64,000 nt of DNA from Clostridioides mangenotii TR (GTDB lineage Bacteria; Bacillota; Clostridia; Peptostreptococcales; Peptostreptococcaceae): assembly GCF_000498755.1 (NCBI RefSeq), contig NZ_AXUS01000007.1, forward strand, positions 1 to 64,000, written 5' to 3'. Positions 27,599 to 37,476 of this stretch are shown piece by piece. The notes under the pieces are model-generated. The model had not been told where the DNA came from. It saw only the letters and a program-made list of their open reading frames with translations, and ran no database searches. The position numbers were made by a program, and so were the translations under genes. How positions within the stretch are numbered: the first letter of the stretch is position 1; each line of letters opens with the position of its first letter.

Positions 27599-27886
27599 CT
27601 AGTCTTCTAATACAGCCAGCACATCACTCTGTTTTAATATTGAGAACTCTTCACCTTGCAGTTTTACTTCTGTACCTGCATATTTTTGGAATATAACTTG
27701 GTCCCCAACTTTTAATTCCATAACCACTTCTTTTCCTTCTACTATTCCACCAGGACCTACTTCTACTACTTCAGCAACTTGGGGTTGTTCTTTCGCAGCA
27801 CCTGGCAATACTATTCCGCTTGCAGTTTTTTCTTCTGCTTCTACTTTCTTAATTACTACTCTGTCAGCTAATGGTTTTATTTTCAT
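27599..27886 (-). CDS. groES: 10 kDa co-chaperonin GroES
   Basis: This 95-residue protein is a typical GroES: N-terminal MKIKPLADRVVIKKVEAEEK, the mobile loop TASGIVLPGAAKE (about 21-33) that docks on GroEL, and the conserved GDQVIFQKYAGTEV. Seven subunits cap the GroEL ring. AGGAGGAG precedes the ATG. A vegetative promoter and a CIRCE element lie directly upstream, so the operon is under HrcA heat-shock repression. Confidence 0.98.
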   Translation of the reverse strand: MKIKPLADRVVIKKVEAEEKTASGIVLPGAAKEQPQVAEVVEVGPGGIVEGKEVVMELKVGDQVIFQKYAGTEVKLQGEEFSILKQSDVLAVLED

Positions 27887-27940
27887 TTTTACTCCTCCTA
27901 TACTATGTAGAAATAAATTATTATTTTATAATTTGTTTTG

Positions 27941-28004
27941 TTATCACTCTATCCAATAGAGTGCTAATAATTATTATGATATACCAACTCTACATAATTT
28001 TCAA
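27941..28004 (-). promoter_or_regulatory. groESL promoter and CIRCE operator
   Basis: On the minus strand TTGAAA (27999-28004), a 17-base spacer and TATCAT (27976-27981) form a vegetative promoter. It is followed by the CIRCE inverted repeat at 27941-27967, TTAGCACTC-N9-GAGTGATAA, with one mismatch to consensus. HrcA should bind it. Confidence 0.9.
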
Positions 28005-28021
28005 TACTTTTTTAGTAATTT

Positions 28022-29512
28022 TTATAATATTGGTGAAAACAATCTAGCTACTGATTCTTTAACTTTTCTAGTAAATCCTCTCTTTTTAAAATTCTCTAAA
28101 GTAAGTTCTTCACTACACTTTAAATCATTATAAAAATCGTCTGCCATTCTCTCTATAACTTTTTTATCATAAATAAACGCATTTATCTCGAAGTTTAGCA
28201 TGAAACTTCTAAGATCCATATTCGCAGATCCTGCTGATGCTATTTCGTCATCGATAATAACTATTTTAGAGTGAATAAATCCATTGTTATACAAGAATAC
28301 TTTTCCACCCGCTTCTAAAATCTCTTCAAAATATGAATGTGATGCTATATTTACAATTTTATGATCTGCAATCTTTGGAAATATAATTATAACCTCGACA
28401 CCTATCAAAGCGACACTTTTTATTGCCTTTAATATACTTTCATCAGGTATAAAATATGGAGTCTCGATATAAACTCTTTTTTTAGCCTGACAAATTGCAG
28501 TAAAATATGCGTAGTGTATATCCTCCCAGTCGCTATCTGGTCCACTTGCAACTACCTGTATCATGCTGTCTCCAACGTAATCCATAGTTGGAAAAAGCTT
28601 TTTAGTCTCTATAACCTCTTTTGTCGTGTAGTACCAGTCTATTATAAATATCATCTGAAGCATATAAATAGAAATGCCTTCTATCCTTATATGAGTATCC
28701 CTCCAATAACCGAACTTTTCATTTTTGCCTAAATACTCATCTCCAATATTTATGCCACCAGTGTAACCAATTATTCCGTCAATTACTACGATTTTTCTGT
28801 GATTTCGATAATTTAACTTACCACCTATAATAGGAAACTTCGTAGGTAAAAATGCAGCAATCTCTATCCCAACAGACCTCATTTCATTAAAGAACTTCCT
28901 ATTAAACCAAAATCTCCAACACCCTACATCATCGTATATTATTCTTACTTTGACACCTTTCTTCGCCTTTTCAATAAGTTCATGTTTAATTACTCGACCT
29001 ATTTCACTGTCTTTAATAATAAAGTACTCTAAATGTATATGATCTTTTGCATTTCTTATGTCTTTTATTAAATGTTCAAACTTTTCATTTCCATCAATAA
29101 ATACATCTACTTTATTATTCTTCGTAAAAGGAAACATACCTGTTTTTAAGAGCAAACTTATTACTCTTTTTATCGAGCTCCCATCCTCTTCATCTGAAAG
29201 CAATTTATTTTGCTTTATTGATTCTATTTCTAATTCAACAACCTCTTTAATTTTTTCTAAAGTATTAAAAAGTCTTTTTTCCTTTATAGTGTTAGCTAGC
29301 TTCTGGGTTTTAAATAATTTGATTTTTCTAATATTTCTCCCAGAAACAGCGTATACTACTAACCCTATTCCAGGAAATAATATAAACATCAGAAGCCAAG
29401 ACATAGTTTTAGCGGGGTCTCTATTTTCAAGCAATATTATTACCGAAATAATTGCTCCCACTAAGTAAGAGATGGCTAAATAAATTAGAAATAACATTAA
29501 TCCTAATCCCAT
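28022..29512 (-). CDS. cls: cardiolipin synthase
   Basis: This 496-residue membrane enzyme has two N-terminal membrane segments (about 5-27 and 36-57) and two phospholipase D motifs. The first is HRKIVVIDGIIGYTGG (HxKx4D) and the second HSKIVIIDDEIASAGSAN. It joins two phosphatidylglycerols to cardiolipin at the cytoplasmic membrane. The length and layout match the Firmicute Cls family. A GGAG site precedes the ATG. The ogg gene is 22 bases upstream on the same strand, so they are probably co-transcribed. Confidence 0.93.
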   Translation of the reverse strand: MGLGLMLFLIYLAISYLVGAIISVIILLENRDPAKTMSWLLMFILFPGIGLVVYAVSGRNIRKIKLFKTQKLANTIKEKRLFNTLEKIKEVVELEIESIKQNKLLSDEEDGSSIKRVISLLLKTGMFPFTKNNKVDVFIDGNEKFEHLIKDIRNAKDHIHLEYFIIKDSEIGRVIKHELIEKAKKGVKVRIIYDDVGCWRFWFNRKFFNEMRSVGIEIAAFLPTKFPIIGGKLNYRNHRKIVVIDGIIGYTGGINIGDEYLGKNEKFGYWRDTHIRIEGISIYMLQMIFIIDWYYTTKEVIETKKLFPTMDYVGDSMIQVVASGPDSDWEDIHYAYFTAICQAKKRVYIETPYFIPDESILKAIKSVALIGVEVIIIFPKIADHKIVNIASHSYFEEILEAGGKVFLYNNGFIHSKIVIIDDEIASAGSANMDLRSFMLNFEINAFIYDKKVIERMADDFYNDLKCSEELTLENFKKRGFTRKVKESVARLFSPIL

Positions 29513-29534
29513 AAATACTACTCCTCAGTTTTGT

Positions 29535-30410
29535 TTATTTGCCAATACCTAGCTCTCTTGCATAATAGAATAAATATTGTTGTGCAAATCCAGCTAGATC
29601 TCCAAATTTATCCATAGAGTACACTCTTATTTTAGGCAAACTAAGATCCTCTTCTAGGTAAAATTCTTGCATAACTCTCTTAACCCATACATCTACAGGA
29701 AAAGTGTCGTATTTTTGCATTCCAAATAATGCAATACAATCACAAACTTTTGGACCAACTCCATTAAATTTCAAAAGTTCTTTTCTACAGTTTTCCGTAT
29801 CTAACTCAAAGTATCCACTTACATTGTCTTCATTTAAAAATACCGATTCTGCTGTACTCTTTATGTATTTATCTCTAAATCCAGTTGAGCATGCTCTTAT
29901 TTCTTCTTTTGTCGCTTTATTTAGTTCCTCCGGAGTAGGAAAAGCGTAATATTTTTGACCTTCGTACTCTCCTATATATTTTCCAAATTTCTCAGATAAA
30001 TTCTCTATTGCTCTTTGTATCATTGGAATTCTATTATTTGACGAAATTATAAAAGATACAAGCATCTCCCATCCATCTTGTCTTAATATTCTTATTCCCC
30101 ATCCAAAGTCAGATGCCTTGTCTAAGTACTCATCCATATTTTTCAAAGTTTTCTTTATCTCTGTATAATCTGTTCCTAAATCAAAGTAATCATACCAAAT
30201 ATTATTAAAATCTTCTAAATTTGTATTGTTAAGTATTGCCTTTCCTTCTTCACTTTTCACATTTAGTATTTTTCCTTTTACAACTCCAGTATATGAACCA
30301 TCCTCTTGTGGTTTCCATCTAAAGCACTGGCCACATTCGAATATATGCTTGGCATCAAAATCTGTTAATCCCTCTATAATAACAGAATTATTTTCTTCAT
30401 AAGTTTTCAT
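29535..30410 (-). CDS. ogg: 8-oxoguanine DNA glycosylase/AP lyase
   Basis: This 291-residue enzyme has an OGG N-terminal domain (FECGQCFRWK) and a helix-hairpin-helix GPD domain: GVGPKVCDCI with the catalytic Lys and TFPVDVWVKRV with the catalytic Asp. It removes 8-oxoguanine from DNA and nicks the abasic site. This Ogg1-like form is typical of clostridia. The open frame begins eight codons earlier; GGGGA lies in that part, so MKTYEE at 30410 is preferred. It appears to be the first gene of an ogg-cls unit. Confidence 0.88.
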   Translation of the reverse strand: MKTYEENNSVIIEGLTDFDAKHIFECGQCFRWKPQEDGSYTGVVKGKILNVKSEEGKAILNNTNLEDFNNIWYDYFDLGTDYTEIKKTLKNMDEYLDKASDFGWGIRILRQDGWEMLVSFIISSNNRIPMIQRAIENLSEKFGKYIGEYEGQKYYAFPTPEELNKATKEEIRACSTGFRDKYIKSTAESVFLNEDNVSGYFELDTENCRKELLKFNGVGPKVCDCIALFGMQKYDTFPVDVWVKRVMQEFYLEEDLSLPKIRVYSMDKFGDLAGFAQQYLFYYARELGIGK

Positions 30411-30558
30411 TATATTTTCCCCCTTTGTAAGCATTATTAATTATTTAATCTATTTTAGTATATACACATGTTTTTACTATTTTAACACATATAATGCTAT
30501 TTTAAAAATACTGTCATTAATTGTATCGATTTGCAAGTAGATAAAGCTTTATTTTAGA

Positions 30559-30634
30559 ATAAAAAAAGTGCAAATGCAGTAATTTGTATACTTATAGCAT
30601 CACTTAGTGATTTTTGCTATACTGCTATTTGCAC
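30559..30634 (-). terminator. long hairpin terminator
   Basis: GTGCAAATGCAGTA pairs with TACTGCTATTTGCAC (one bulge) and an inner ATCACTTAGTGAT stem extends it. The minus strand continues with TTTTTTT. It ends the yeiH-type gene unit. Confidence 0.8.
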
Positions 30635-30744
30635 CTATTAATTTCTTTTCAACTTATAATATAGTATATTTAAGCTGTTATTTAAATACTTTATCTTAAT
30701 CTCACTATTATTAAACTAATCTACTATATTAACCTTTCTTTAAG

Positions 30745-31788
30745 CTAAAATAATACACTTATTAGAACAATCGCCGAAATAACTTGAATTGTTCCTACAC
30801 CTAACCCGTACATCGATACTTCTTTACCCTGTTTCACCAAATCCACTACATTTACTTTTAAACCGATTGCTGCTAAGGCCGTTATTTCAAATTTATTACT
30901 TATTGCCTTAAATCCAAGTGACATGCTTTCTGGAATAACATTTAAAGAAAACAATGCACACATTATAAAAAATCCAAATACATACCAAGGAACTTTTGCC
31001 TTGTTTTTTGATTTATTCGTTCCTTTTATATCGACATTATCACTAGACACTTCCTGCTCTGTTCTATTTTTCAGATATCCAAATAGTAAAACTACAACCA
31101 CTAGCATTATTACTCTCATAATTTTAAATATTGTAGCTAGATCTTTTACTTCTTCTCCAACAATAGCTCCACTTGCTACAACTTGCCCTATAGATTGAAG
31201 CGTTCCACCTATTAGCGCAGAAGATCTAAGGACTTCCTGATTGTACAGAAATTGAGATAAAATAGGCAGTATAAACATCAGAAAAATTCCCGTTACATTT
31301 ACAATTGTTATCGCTATTCCTTTATCTTTATCGCTTGCGTTTATAACTGGTGCAGTTGATGCAATAGCCGATGAACCACACACTGCGTTTCCACTTGCCA
31401 TCAGATATCTAAAATTTTCTCCAAAACCAAGCTTCTTTCCTATAAACATAGCTGAAATTATCGTTATAGACATCTGTATTACTATAAATGATATCCCAGA
31501 TATTCCAAGTCCCAGCAGAGATTTTATACTAAGTGTTCCACCTAATAAAACTATAGAATAAGCAAGTAAGTTTGACTCAGAAAATTTATACCCTTTTTGA
31601 AATATCGGCTGCCCTAAGAATAGATTCCCTACAAACATCCCCAAAAATATTGCAATTGATGCCGCACCTATTTGTGGAAATAATTTAGATAATAGTATAC
31701 TCAAAAAAGCAACTCCCACCGATACTATTAATCCCGGAATAATATCTTTTATATATTTAAACGATGATTCTACTGTTATTTTAGTCAT
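30745..31788 (-). CDS. YeiH family putative sulfate exporter (UPF0324)
   Basis: This 347-residue membrane protein has about ten segments. It includes the family motif AVCGSSAIASTAPVI (about 136-150) and the related GGTLQSIGQVVASG block. YeiH proteins are proposed exporters of sulfur-containing anions, but the substrate is not firmly known. The divergent LysR-type gene 227 bases away is the usual neighbour and probable regulator. The start ATG has GGAAGAG upstream. Confidence 0.83.
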   Translation of the reverse strand: MTKITVESSFKYIKDIIPGLIVSVGVAFLSILLSKLFPQIGAASIAIFLGMFVGNLFLGQPIFQKGYKFSESNLLAYSIVLLGGTLSIKSLLGLGISGISFIVIQMSITIISAMFIGKKLGFGENFRYLMASGNAVCGSSAIASTAPVINASDKDKGIAITIVNVTGIFLMFILPILSQFLYNQEVLRSSALIGGTLQSIGQVVASGAIVGEEVKDLATIFKIMRVIMLVVVVLLFGYLKNRTEQEVSSDNVDIKGTNKSKNKAKVPWYVFGFFIMCALFSLNVIPESMSLGFKAISNKFEITALAAIGLKVNVVDLVKQGKEVSMYGLGVGTIQVISAIVLISVLF

Positions 31789-32015
31789 AAATCTCTTCCT
31801 CTCTTATTGATTATATTTATAGTATATTATGTGTATAATCATAAGTAAAATAAATATATCTTATAGTAACCATTATATATTTTAATCATTATTTAAAGTG
31901 TTAAGTTTTATCTATTATAAAGTTATTGGATTTGATGTATAGTATAATTAATTTAAGATGCAAATATATGATTTAAAACCAATTAATTTAAAATTAAAAC
32001 TCGGAGATGAATGCA

Positions 32016-32909
32016 ATGTTAGAGGAATTAAAAACACTTATAGCTGTCGTTGAATGTAAAAACTTTACAAAAGCCGGTGAAAATCTAAAGCTGTCTCAGC
32101 CAAGTGTTAGTACACATATTAAAAACCTTGAAAATAGATTTGGAGTCACTCTTATTGATAGGTCCATAAAGCAAAAGACAATATACATCACCGAAAGTGG
32201 ATACATACTTTACAATAGATCTAAAGAAATCTTAAATTTACTCGATAAAGTAGACCATGAAATGAAAGATGTTACAGACTCTGTAATTGGACATGTTAAA
32301 GTTGGGGCTAGTTTTACCATAGGCGAGCAAATACTTCCTAAATTTTTAGCTAATTTTACTAAATCTTACCCAGATATAGATATAGAAATTTTTATTCAAA
32401 ATACATCTCAAGTATCTTCTCATATAAAAAATCTAAACTACGATGTAGGACTTGTTGAAGGTACAACTTCTTCATCTCATTTTATACAAAAATATTTTTT
32501 AATGGATAAAATGATTTTGGCGATGCCATATGATAAAAATTTATCTTCAGAAAATTTTTCATTTGATAGCCTACAAAATAAAATATGGGTTGCAAGAGAA
32601 AATGGATCTGGTACAAGAGAATACTTAAATATGTTTTTAAACAGCAATGAAATTGTACCTAAAAACATAATAATACTAGGTAGTAATCACGCAGTAAAAG
32701 AAGCTGTCAAAAATGGTCTTGGAATAACGATCATATCTAATTTAGTTACTAAATCAGATGTAAAAAACAAGAAACTCTCTACAATAGAACTAGATGAGAA
32801 CTTCAACAGACATCTGTCATATATAATTCCAAAAAACACAACATTATCTAAGTCTGTCGATGTGTTTTTAAATGAATTATGCAATTACTGCAACAAATTT
32901 AAAAATTAA
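32016..32909 (+). CDS. LysR family transcriptional regulator (CysL-like)
   Basis: This 297-residue protein has an N-terminal winged helix-turn-helix (FTKAGENLKLSQPSVSTHIKNLE) and a C-terminal periplasmic-binding-like effector domain. It most likely controls the divergent YeiH-type gene in response to a sulfur metabolite, by analogy with CysL/YeiE; this is inference. An ATG three codons upstream directly abuts the GGAG sequence, so the ATG at 32016, nine bases from GGAG, is chosen. Confidence 0.83.
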   Translation: MLEELKTLIAVVECKNFTKAGENLKLSQPSVSTHIKNLENRFGVTLIDRSIKQKTIYITESGYILYNRSKEILNLLDKVDHEMKDVTDSVIGHVKVGASFTIGEQILPKFLANFTKSYPDIDIEIFIQNTSQVSSHIKNLNYDVGLVEGTTSSSHFIQKYFLMDKMILAMPYDKNLSSENFSFDSLQNKIWVARENGSGTREYLNMFLNSNEIVPKNIIILGSNHAVKEAVKNGLGITIISNLVTKSDVKNKKLSTIELDENFNRHLSYIIPKNTTLSKSVDVFLNELCNYCNKFKN

Positions 32910-32919
32910 CGTTAATAAA

Positions 32920-32961
32920 GATAGGGGATTTTGATTATTTTCAAAAACCCCTATCTTTTTA
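32920..32961 (+). terminator. terminator of the LysR gene
   Basis: GATAGGGG / CCCCTATC form an 8-bp perfect stem extended by A-T pairs and followed by TTTTTATT. Confidence 0.85.
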
Positions 32962-32969
32962 TTATTACA

Positions 32970-33262
32970 AATTCACAATACTATGCTTTAGCCTTTTCTA
33001 GATTCCCTTAACCCAGAAGTCTGGATATATAATGCCAAACCTCATCGAATATTCTAATGTAAATTCTTTAATTTACCATCTTATATCAGGTCAACTTATA
33101 AAATCAAAACTGTACCTAACAATTCTGTTAGTTTATTGTTATAAACATCGATTGGATCAAATTTTTAAATAATATAAAATTTAAATAATCAAAATAAATT
33201 TAATTTTTTTTAAAACTTATTTTGAAAGAAATTTTTACCAAACAGACTAAAATTTTAACTTT
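32970..33262. other. intergenic region
   Basis: No gene or clear signal was recognised. The sequence around 32985-33060 is less AT-rich than the rest and may be decayed coding sequence. Confidence 0.3.
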
Positions 33263-33276
33263 ATTAGGGGGTTATA

Positions 33277-33975
33277 ATGAAAAAATTTGATTCATTTACT
33301 TTAAAAATAATAGCAATAATAACAATGCTACTAGATCATATATATACTTATATTGGGCAAAGTGGCGTAGATATCCCGATATGGTTCGGGTATTTAGGAA
33401 AGTTAGCTGCTCCGATATTCTTTTTTTTAATTGTAGAGGGCTATTTTCATACAAGCAATAGATTTAAATATTTAACTAGGTTAGCTTCTTTTGGGCTGTT
33501 GATGGTAGTCATAGATAAGGTGTTAAATATCAATAACAATATATTTTTATCGCTTACTCTATCTATAATTATAATGATGTTTATGGACGCTATTCGTTTT
33601 GGAAAAAGCAATAAAACAGCTTCATTATCAGCGATTGCTTTAATAGGATGCTCAGCGATATACCTTTTTACAGAAGCATCAATTTACGGTTTGGTGATGA
33701 CACTTATTTTTTACTTCTGTAGAGATTATAAACTACTACTCGCTCTATGTTATATCTTATTTAGCATTTTCCCGATTTTCCCGTTGCTTTCTACAAAAGA
33801 TGTCTATGAACAATTATTCTTATATGATTACCAATGGATGATGATTTTTGCAATAATACCTATTCTTATGTACAACGGGAAACTAGGATTAAAAAATTCA
33901 TTTACCAAGTGGATGTTTTATATATATTATCCACTACACTTAGTTATAATTATGATGGTTTCTAGCATTATGTAG
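33277..33975 (+). CDS. TraX family membrane protein
   Basis: This 232-residue protein has about seven to eight membrane segments. The N-terminal motif DSFTLKIIAIITMLLDH and KLAAPIFFFLIVEGYFHT are typical of TraX. The F-plasmid TraX acetylates pilin. Chromosomal TraX proteins of Firmicutes are common, and their function is not established; acetyl transfer to a surface molecule is the usual guess. There is no conjugation gene nearby. GGGGG precedes the ATG. It stands alone in plus orientation. Confidence 0.85.
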   Translation: MKKFDSFTLKIIAIITMLLDHIYTYIGQSGVDIPIWFGYLGKLAAPIFFFLIVEGYFHTSNRFKYLTRLASFGLLMVVIDKVLNINNNIFLSLTLSIIIMMFMDAIRFGKSNKTASLSAIALIGCSAIYLFTEASIYGLVMTLIFYFCRDYKLLLALCYILFSIFPIFPLLSTKDVYEQLFLYDYQWMMIFAIIPILMYNGKLGLKNSFTKWMFYIYYPLHLVIIMMVSSIM

Positions 33976-34037
33976 TTCAATTATCCGAAAATTATTTAGT
34001 ATTTTACAATACAATATTTTATCCCTTCATAGTAAAA

Positions 34038-34078
34038 CCCCAAAACCAGTATATTTTTATTGTATACCAATTTTGGGG
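34038..34078. terminator. hairpin terminator between convergent genes
   Basis: CCCCAAAA...TATA pairs with TATA...TTTTGGGG. The minus strand continues with TTTTAC; the plus side has few T's. It probably ends the convergent wall-protein gene and perhaps also the TraX gene. Confidence 0.6.
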
Positions 34079-34121
34079 ATTATATAAAGTCTTAAATAAT
34101 ATTAGTTACTATGTATCGTAT

Positions 34122-35501
34122 CTACTCTAACACGAATATATCGATATTTCTTCTACCAAATTGTCTTGCCTCTTTATTTGAATTCATAAATACATCAACT
34201 TTTGTACCTTTGATCGCTCCACCTGTGTCATTAGCTCTGAATGTTTTATCAAAATACGGAATATATACATCTGAGTACATAGGGATCACTTTCGGATCAG
34301 TAGCTATTGTACCCCACTTTGGCTTTTCTCCACTGGCAGTAGCGCTATGGCCAGAGTATGCAGAAGCATTAGAAGTGTATTTTTTACCTTTTCCTATAAA
34401 CTCTCCATTTGATTTAAATAAGTACCATTTGCCATCCATATATGTATGTTTCTTTACCAGATTAGAATTATTATCGAAAAAATAACTCTTTCCATCTATA
34501 TCTTTCCATCCTTTTACAGCAACATCTTCTTTATAATACTTGTCCCCTTTCCAGCCATTAAATTTAATAACTGGATTAATCGAAAGTCTCTCACCTAATA
34601 TAACAATTTTCTCTGCTTCTACATATGTAAGCTCTTTTGCATTATTTTTAGATAATACTATATTAGTATCGTTGTTTGAAGCTAAAGGTATACCAGTTAT
34701 AGAATCTGGGAAACTATCTCCTTTAGTAGTGTATACTACTTCTGTATTATCGAAGAATTTATTATGTATTTTCTTAGATGTATCATATCTATCTGCACCC
34801 GCAACTCTTTCAGTATTAGCGAAATTCTTTTCTACCCAGCTACCTACTACATTTTCTCCACCGACTATATAGACTTTATTTGGATTAAAACTTTTAATCT
34901 TATCTATTAAATCTGTGTCGGCATCTTTTGGTGTAATAAATAGTGGAATATTTTTATTGTGCGCATATGAAGATATACTGATTGAATCGGCGAAATTCTC
35001 TCCACTTACAATTATCAGCTCATCTATGCTATCTTTTTCATAAACGTAATCATTAATTATCACTGATGTATCATAACGATCATCCCCAGCAAATCTTTCG
35101 ATTTCTAACCCGTTAGCTATAAGTTTATTCTCAACATCTAAACTAATAGATGTCTCGTCTCCTATCAATATTACTTTTTTTGTATTTAATTTTTTTAATA
35201 CTGATAAATTTCCATTATTTAAACTTTCTTTTTCATTCAATATGATTGGTGCCTCATATTTTTTAGATAAACCTGTAGCAGATATCGAGTCTGGATATGA
35301 ACCCCCATATGCTATAATAACAGTCTCTGCTGTTGCATATGTATTTAGCGCAATTTCTCTAGATGTTTCATACCTATCTACGCCTGATATTCTTTCATAA
35401 ACTATATTTTCTTCTGCAAAACTTTTATTATTAAAAGAGAATATTGCTATTATAGTTATTAAAGATAAAATAATTTTTTTCTGTCTAATTATAATATTCA
35501 T
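34122..35501 (-). CDS. exported wall protein: three CWB2 repeats, choline-binding-like repeats and a 3D domain
   Basis: This 459-residue protein has a signal peptide (1-29), then three cell-wall-binding CWB2 repeats (about 36-131, 135-229, 232-310; each starts with a DRYxTS motif). Next come two short GW/YF repeats of the CW_binding_1 type (GWKDIDGKSYFFD and MDGKWYLF, 329-370) and a C-terminal 3D domain (373-459) with the DTGG Asp425 and Asp436. CWB2 modules anchor proteins to the polysaccharide of the S-layer wall. 3D domains are related to lytic transglycosylases. It is probably a wall-remodelling enzyme. It is unusual in carrying both kinds of wall-binding module. Confidence 0.85.
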   Translation of the reverse strand: MNIIIRQKKIILSLITIIAIFSFNNKSFAEENIVYERISGVDRYETSREIALNTYATAETVIIAYGGSYPDSISATGLSKKYEAPIILNEKESLNNGNLSVLKKLNTKKVILIGDETSISLDVENKLIANGLEIERFAGDDRYDTSVIINDYVYEKDSIDELIIVSGENFADSISISSYAHNKNIPLFITPKDADTDLIDKIKSFNPNKVYIVGGENVVGSWVEKNFANTERVAGADRYDTSKKIHNKFFDNTEVVYTTKGDSFPDSITGIPLASNNDTNIVLSKNNAKELTYVEAEKIVILGERLSINPVIKFNGWKGDKYYKEDVAVKGWKDIDGKSYFFDNNSNLVKKHTYMDGKWYLFKSNGEFIGKGKKYTSNASAYSGHSATASGEKPKWGTIATDPKVIPMYSDVYIPYFDKTFRANDTGGAIKGTKVDVFMNSNKEARQFGRRNIDIFVLE

Positions 35502-35588
35502 TGACTATCTCCTTTTCATGTCTTATATAATTCTTACTTATTTTACATTATCTGTCAAATTACATTTTATGAGTATATCATTAAATCA

Positions 35589-35613
35589 AAAAAGTTACAA
35601 GTTGTAACTTTTT
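35589..35613. promoter_or_regulatory. 12-bp inverted repeat upstream of the CWB2 gene
   Basis: AAAAAGTTACAA, a single G, and TTGTAACTTTTT form a near-perfect palindrome about 90 bases before the start of the wall protein. It could be an operator or a bidirectional terminator; A/T tracts flank both arms. No gene on the plus strand ends here. Confidence 0.4.
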
Positions 35614-35848
35614 AATTATTAATAAATATTTTTACATTAATTGTTAATTAACGCAAATTTACTGTTGTATTTTAGCGTTTATACTATTACTAAGAACTCA
35701 TTACTTTTTTTAAAAATTCGACAAATTTTTTAGTATATTAGCAGGTATAGACTATTTAGAAAATCACCTATAAGACTTGTAAAAAGAATTAGTAAACAAT
35801 ACAATATTAAGAAGAAAATTATGATTTGTTAAAATTCTTGGAATCTAA

Positions 35849-35886
35849 ATAGCCAGTGAAATTTACAATTAAATTTCACTGGCTAT
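35849..35886. terminator. terminator of the pyr operon
   Basis: ATAGCCAGTGAAATTT pairs with AAATTTCACTGGCTAT around a short loop. It lies about 50 bases past the pyrE stop. T-runs are weak (TGTTTATTTT on plus, ATTTAG on minus). Confidence 0.65.
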
Positions 35887-35938
35887 TGTTTATTTTAACT
35901 AAATCGTATCTTTAAATAGATGTTATTAAATTTACCTT

Positions 35939-36517
35939 TTATTTTGTAGCGAACTCTCTGCTGCCTGGTTTTATTACGTTTATCTTCCCTTCTTTACAAA
36001 GCGGACACTCATCAACATCATAAACTTGAATATCAAGCTTTATAGCACTGTATATTGGTATTCCAATATCTCCGCTAGTTCTGTTGGCTATACATGCAAC
36101 CCCTATAACTTCTCCGCCAAGCTCCTCTAAAACTTTCTTAGTTTCTAAAGTAGATTTTCCTGTTGTAACTACATCTTCAGCAATTATGATCTTAGCTCCT
36201 TTTTTTATTTCAAATCCTCTTCTAAGTTCCATTACATTGTCTTTTCTTTCAGTAAATATTGCTTCTTTACCTAATTGTCTCCCTAGCTCATAAGAAACTA
36301 CTACTCCACCCATAGCAGGACCTACTACTATGTCTATATCTAAATCTTTTATTTGGTCGACTACAGGCGCTAAAACTTTAGCTGCTCTGTCTGGGTATCT
36401 TAATACTTTAGCACATTGTATATATCTGTTACTGTGCTTTCCTGAAGAAAGAAGAAAATGCCCTTCTAATAATGCGTCGCAATCTTTTAATATTTCAACT
36501 ATATCTAAATTTTCCAT
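35939..36517 (-). CDS. pyrE: orotate phosphoribosyltransferase
   Basis: This 192-residue enzyme joins orotate and PRPP to give OMP, the fifth step of pyrimidine synthesis. The PRPP-binding motif [13 protein letters not shown] (about 110-122) is intact, and the N-terminal [12 protein letters not shown] loop and C-terminal CPLCKEG segment fit the clostridial PyrE form. It is the last gene of pyrB-pyrK-pyrD-pyrE; no pyrF is in the window. Confidence 0.96.
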   Translation of the reverse strand: MENLDIVEILKDCDALLEGHFLLSSGKHSNRYIQCAKVLRYPDRAAKVLAPVVDQIKDLDIDIVVGPAMGGVVVSYELGRQLGKEAIFTERKDNVMELRRGFEIKKGAKIIIAEDVVTTGKSTLETKKVLEELGGEVIGVACIANRTSGDIGIPIYSAIKLDIQVYDVDECPLCKEGKINVIKPGSREFATK

Positions 36518-36573
36518 AATTATCTCCTATTCGTTTACCTTATATATATTTATAAAATTTCAGTTATTTTTAA

Positions 36574-37476
36574 TTAAAGTATTCCTCTTATTTCATCTAA
36601 GTCCTTAATTCCTTCGCTATCCATGAATTCATTTATTCCTTCTATTATGTCTAATCCTATCTTAGTATTTATAAAGTTTGCAGTTCCCACTTGTATACAG
36701 GTAGCCCCTGCCATAATAAATTCTATAGCATCTGTTGCTTTAGTTATTCCACCCATTCCCATTACTGGTATGTCTACAGTTTTACATACTTCATGTACCA
36801 TCCTAAGCGCTATCGGCTTGATCGCTGGTCCAGATAGACCTGCATATATATTTTCAAATACAGGCTTTCTTGTCTTAATGTCTATTGCCATAGCTTTAAA
36901 TGTATTTACTAGGGATATTCCGTCAGCACCCTCTTCCTCACACACTTTTGCCATTCCTACTATGTCTTCTGCATTTGGTGATAATTTTATGATTAATGGT
37001 AATTTAGTGATATTTCTAACTTCTCTAACCACTTCTCTAGCTATTTCATTTTTTATACCAAAGGCCATTCCGCCTGCTTTTACATTTGGGCATGAAATAT
37101 TTAATTCAATTATATCTATCGATTGATCATTTAATAACTTAACTCCTTCTAAGTATTCGTCAAGTGTTCCTCCACCTAAGTTCGCTATTCTAACTAAATC
37201 TAATTTACTGAAATTAGGAAGTTCATTTTCTATAAATCCTTTAACACCAGGATTCTCTAGACCAACACTGTTCATCATCCCTGAAGGCGTTTCCCAAACT
37301 CTCATACCGTTGTTTCCATCTTTTTGATTAAGTGTCAGCCCTTTACTGCTTATTCCACCTAATTTCTCTATATTGTAAATTTCACCATACTCTCTTCCGA
37401 ATCCAAATGTTCCAGATGCCATTATTACTGGGTTTTTGAAGTTGATATCCCCAAACTTTACATTTAAATTAGCCAT
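36574..37476 (-). CDS. pyrD: dihydroorotate dehydrogenase class 1B, catalytic subunit
   Basis: This 300-residue FMN enzyme oxidises dihydroorotate to orotate. The class 1 motif ELNISCPN carries the catalytic Cys, and [19 protein letters not shown] is the FMN-phosphate site. It works with PyrK, which passes electrons to NAD. The open frame runs 20 codons further upstream, but the ATG at 37476 overlaps the pyrK stop by eight bases, the normal coupling for this pair, and [10 protein letters not shown] is the expected N-terminus. Confidence 0.95.
   Translation of the reverse strand: MANLNVKFGDINFKNPVIMASGTFGFGREYGEIYNIEKLGGISSKGLTLNQKDGNNGMRVWETPSGMMNSVGLENPGVKGFIENELPNFSKLDLVRIANLGGGTLDEYLEGVKLLNDQSIDIIELNISCPNVKAGGMAFGIKNEIAREVVREVRNITKLPLIIKLSPNAEDIVGMAKVCEEEGADGISLVNTFKAMAIDIKTRKPVFENIYAGLSGPAIKPIALRMVHEVCKTVDIPVMGMGGITKATDAIEFIMAGATCIQVGTANFINTKIGLDIIEGINEFMDSEGIKDLDEIRGIL

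Noticed and set aside
33277-33975. TraX gene as a sign of a conjugative element
   Set aside because: No mobilisation, integrase or type IV secretion gene lies nearby; chromosomal TraX genes are common in Firmicutes.
35638-35655. TTGTTAATTAACG as a Rex operator
   Set aside because: It matches only half of the Rex consensus and lies before a wall-protein gene.
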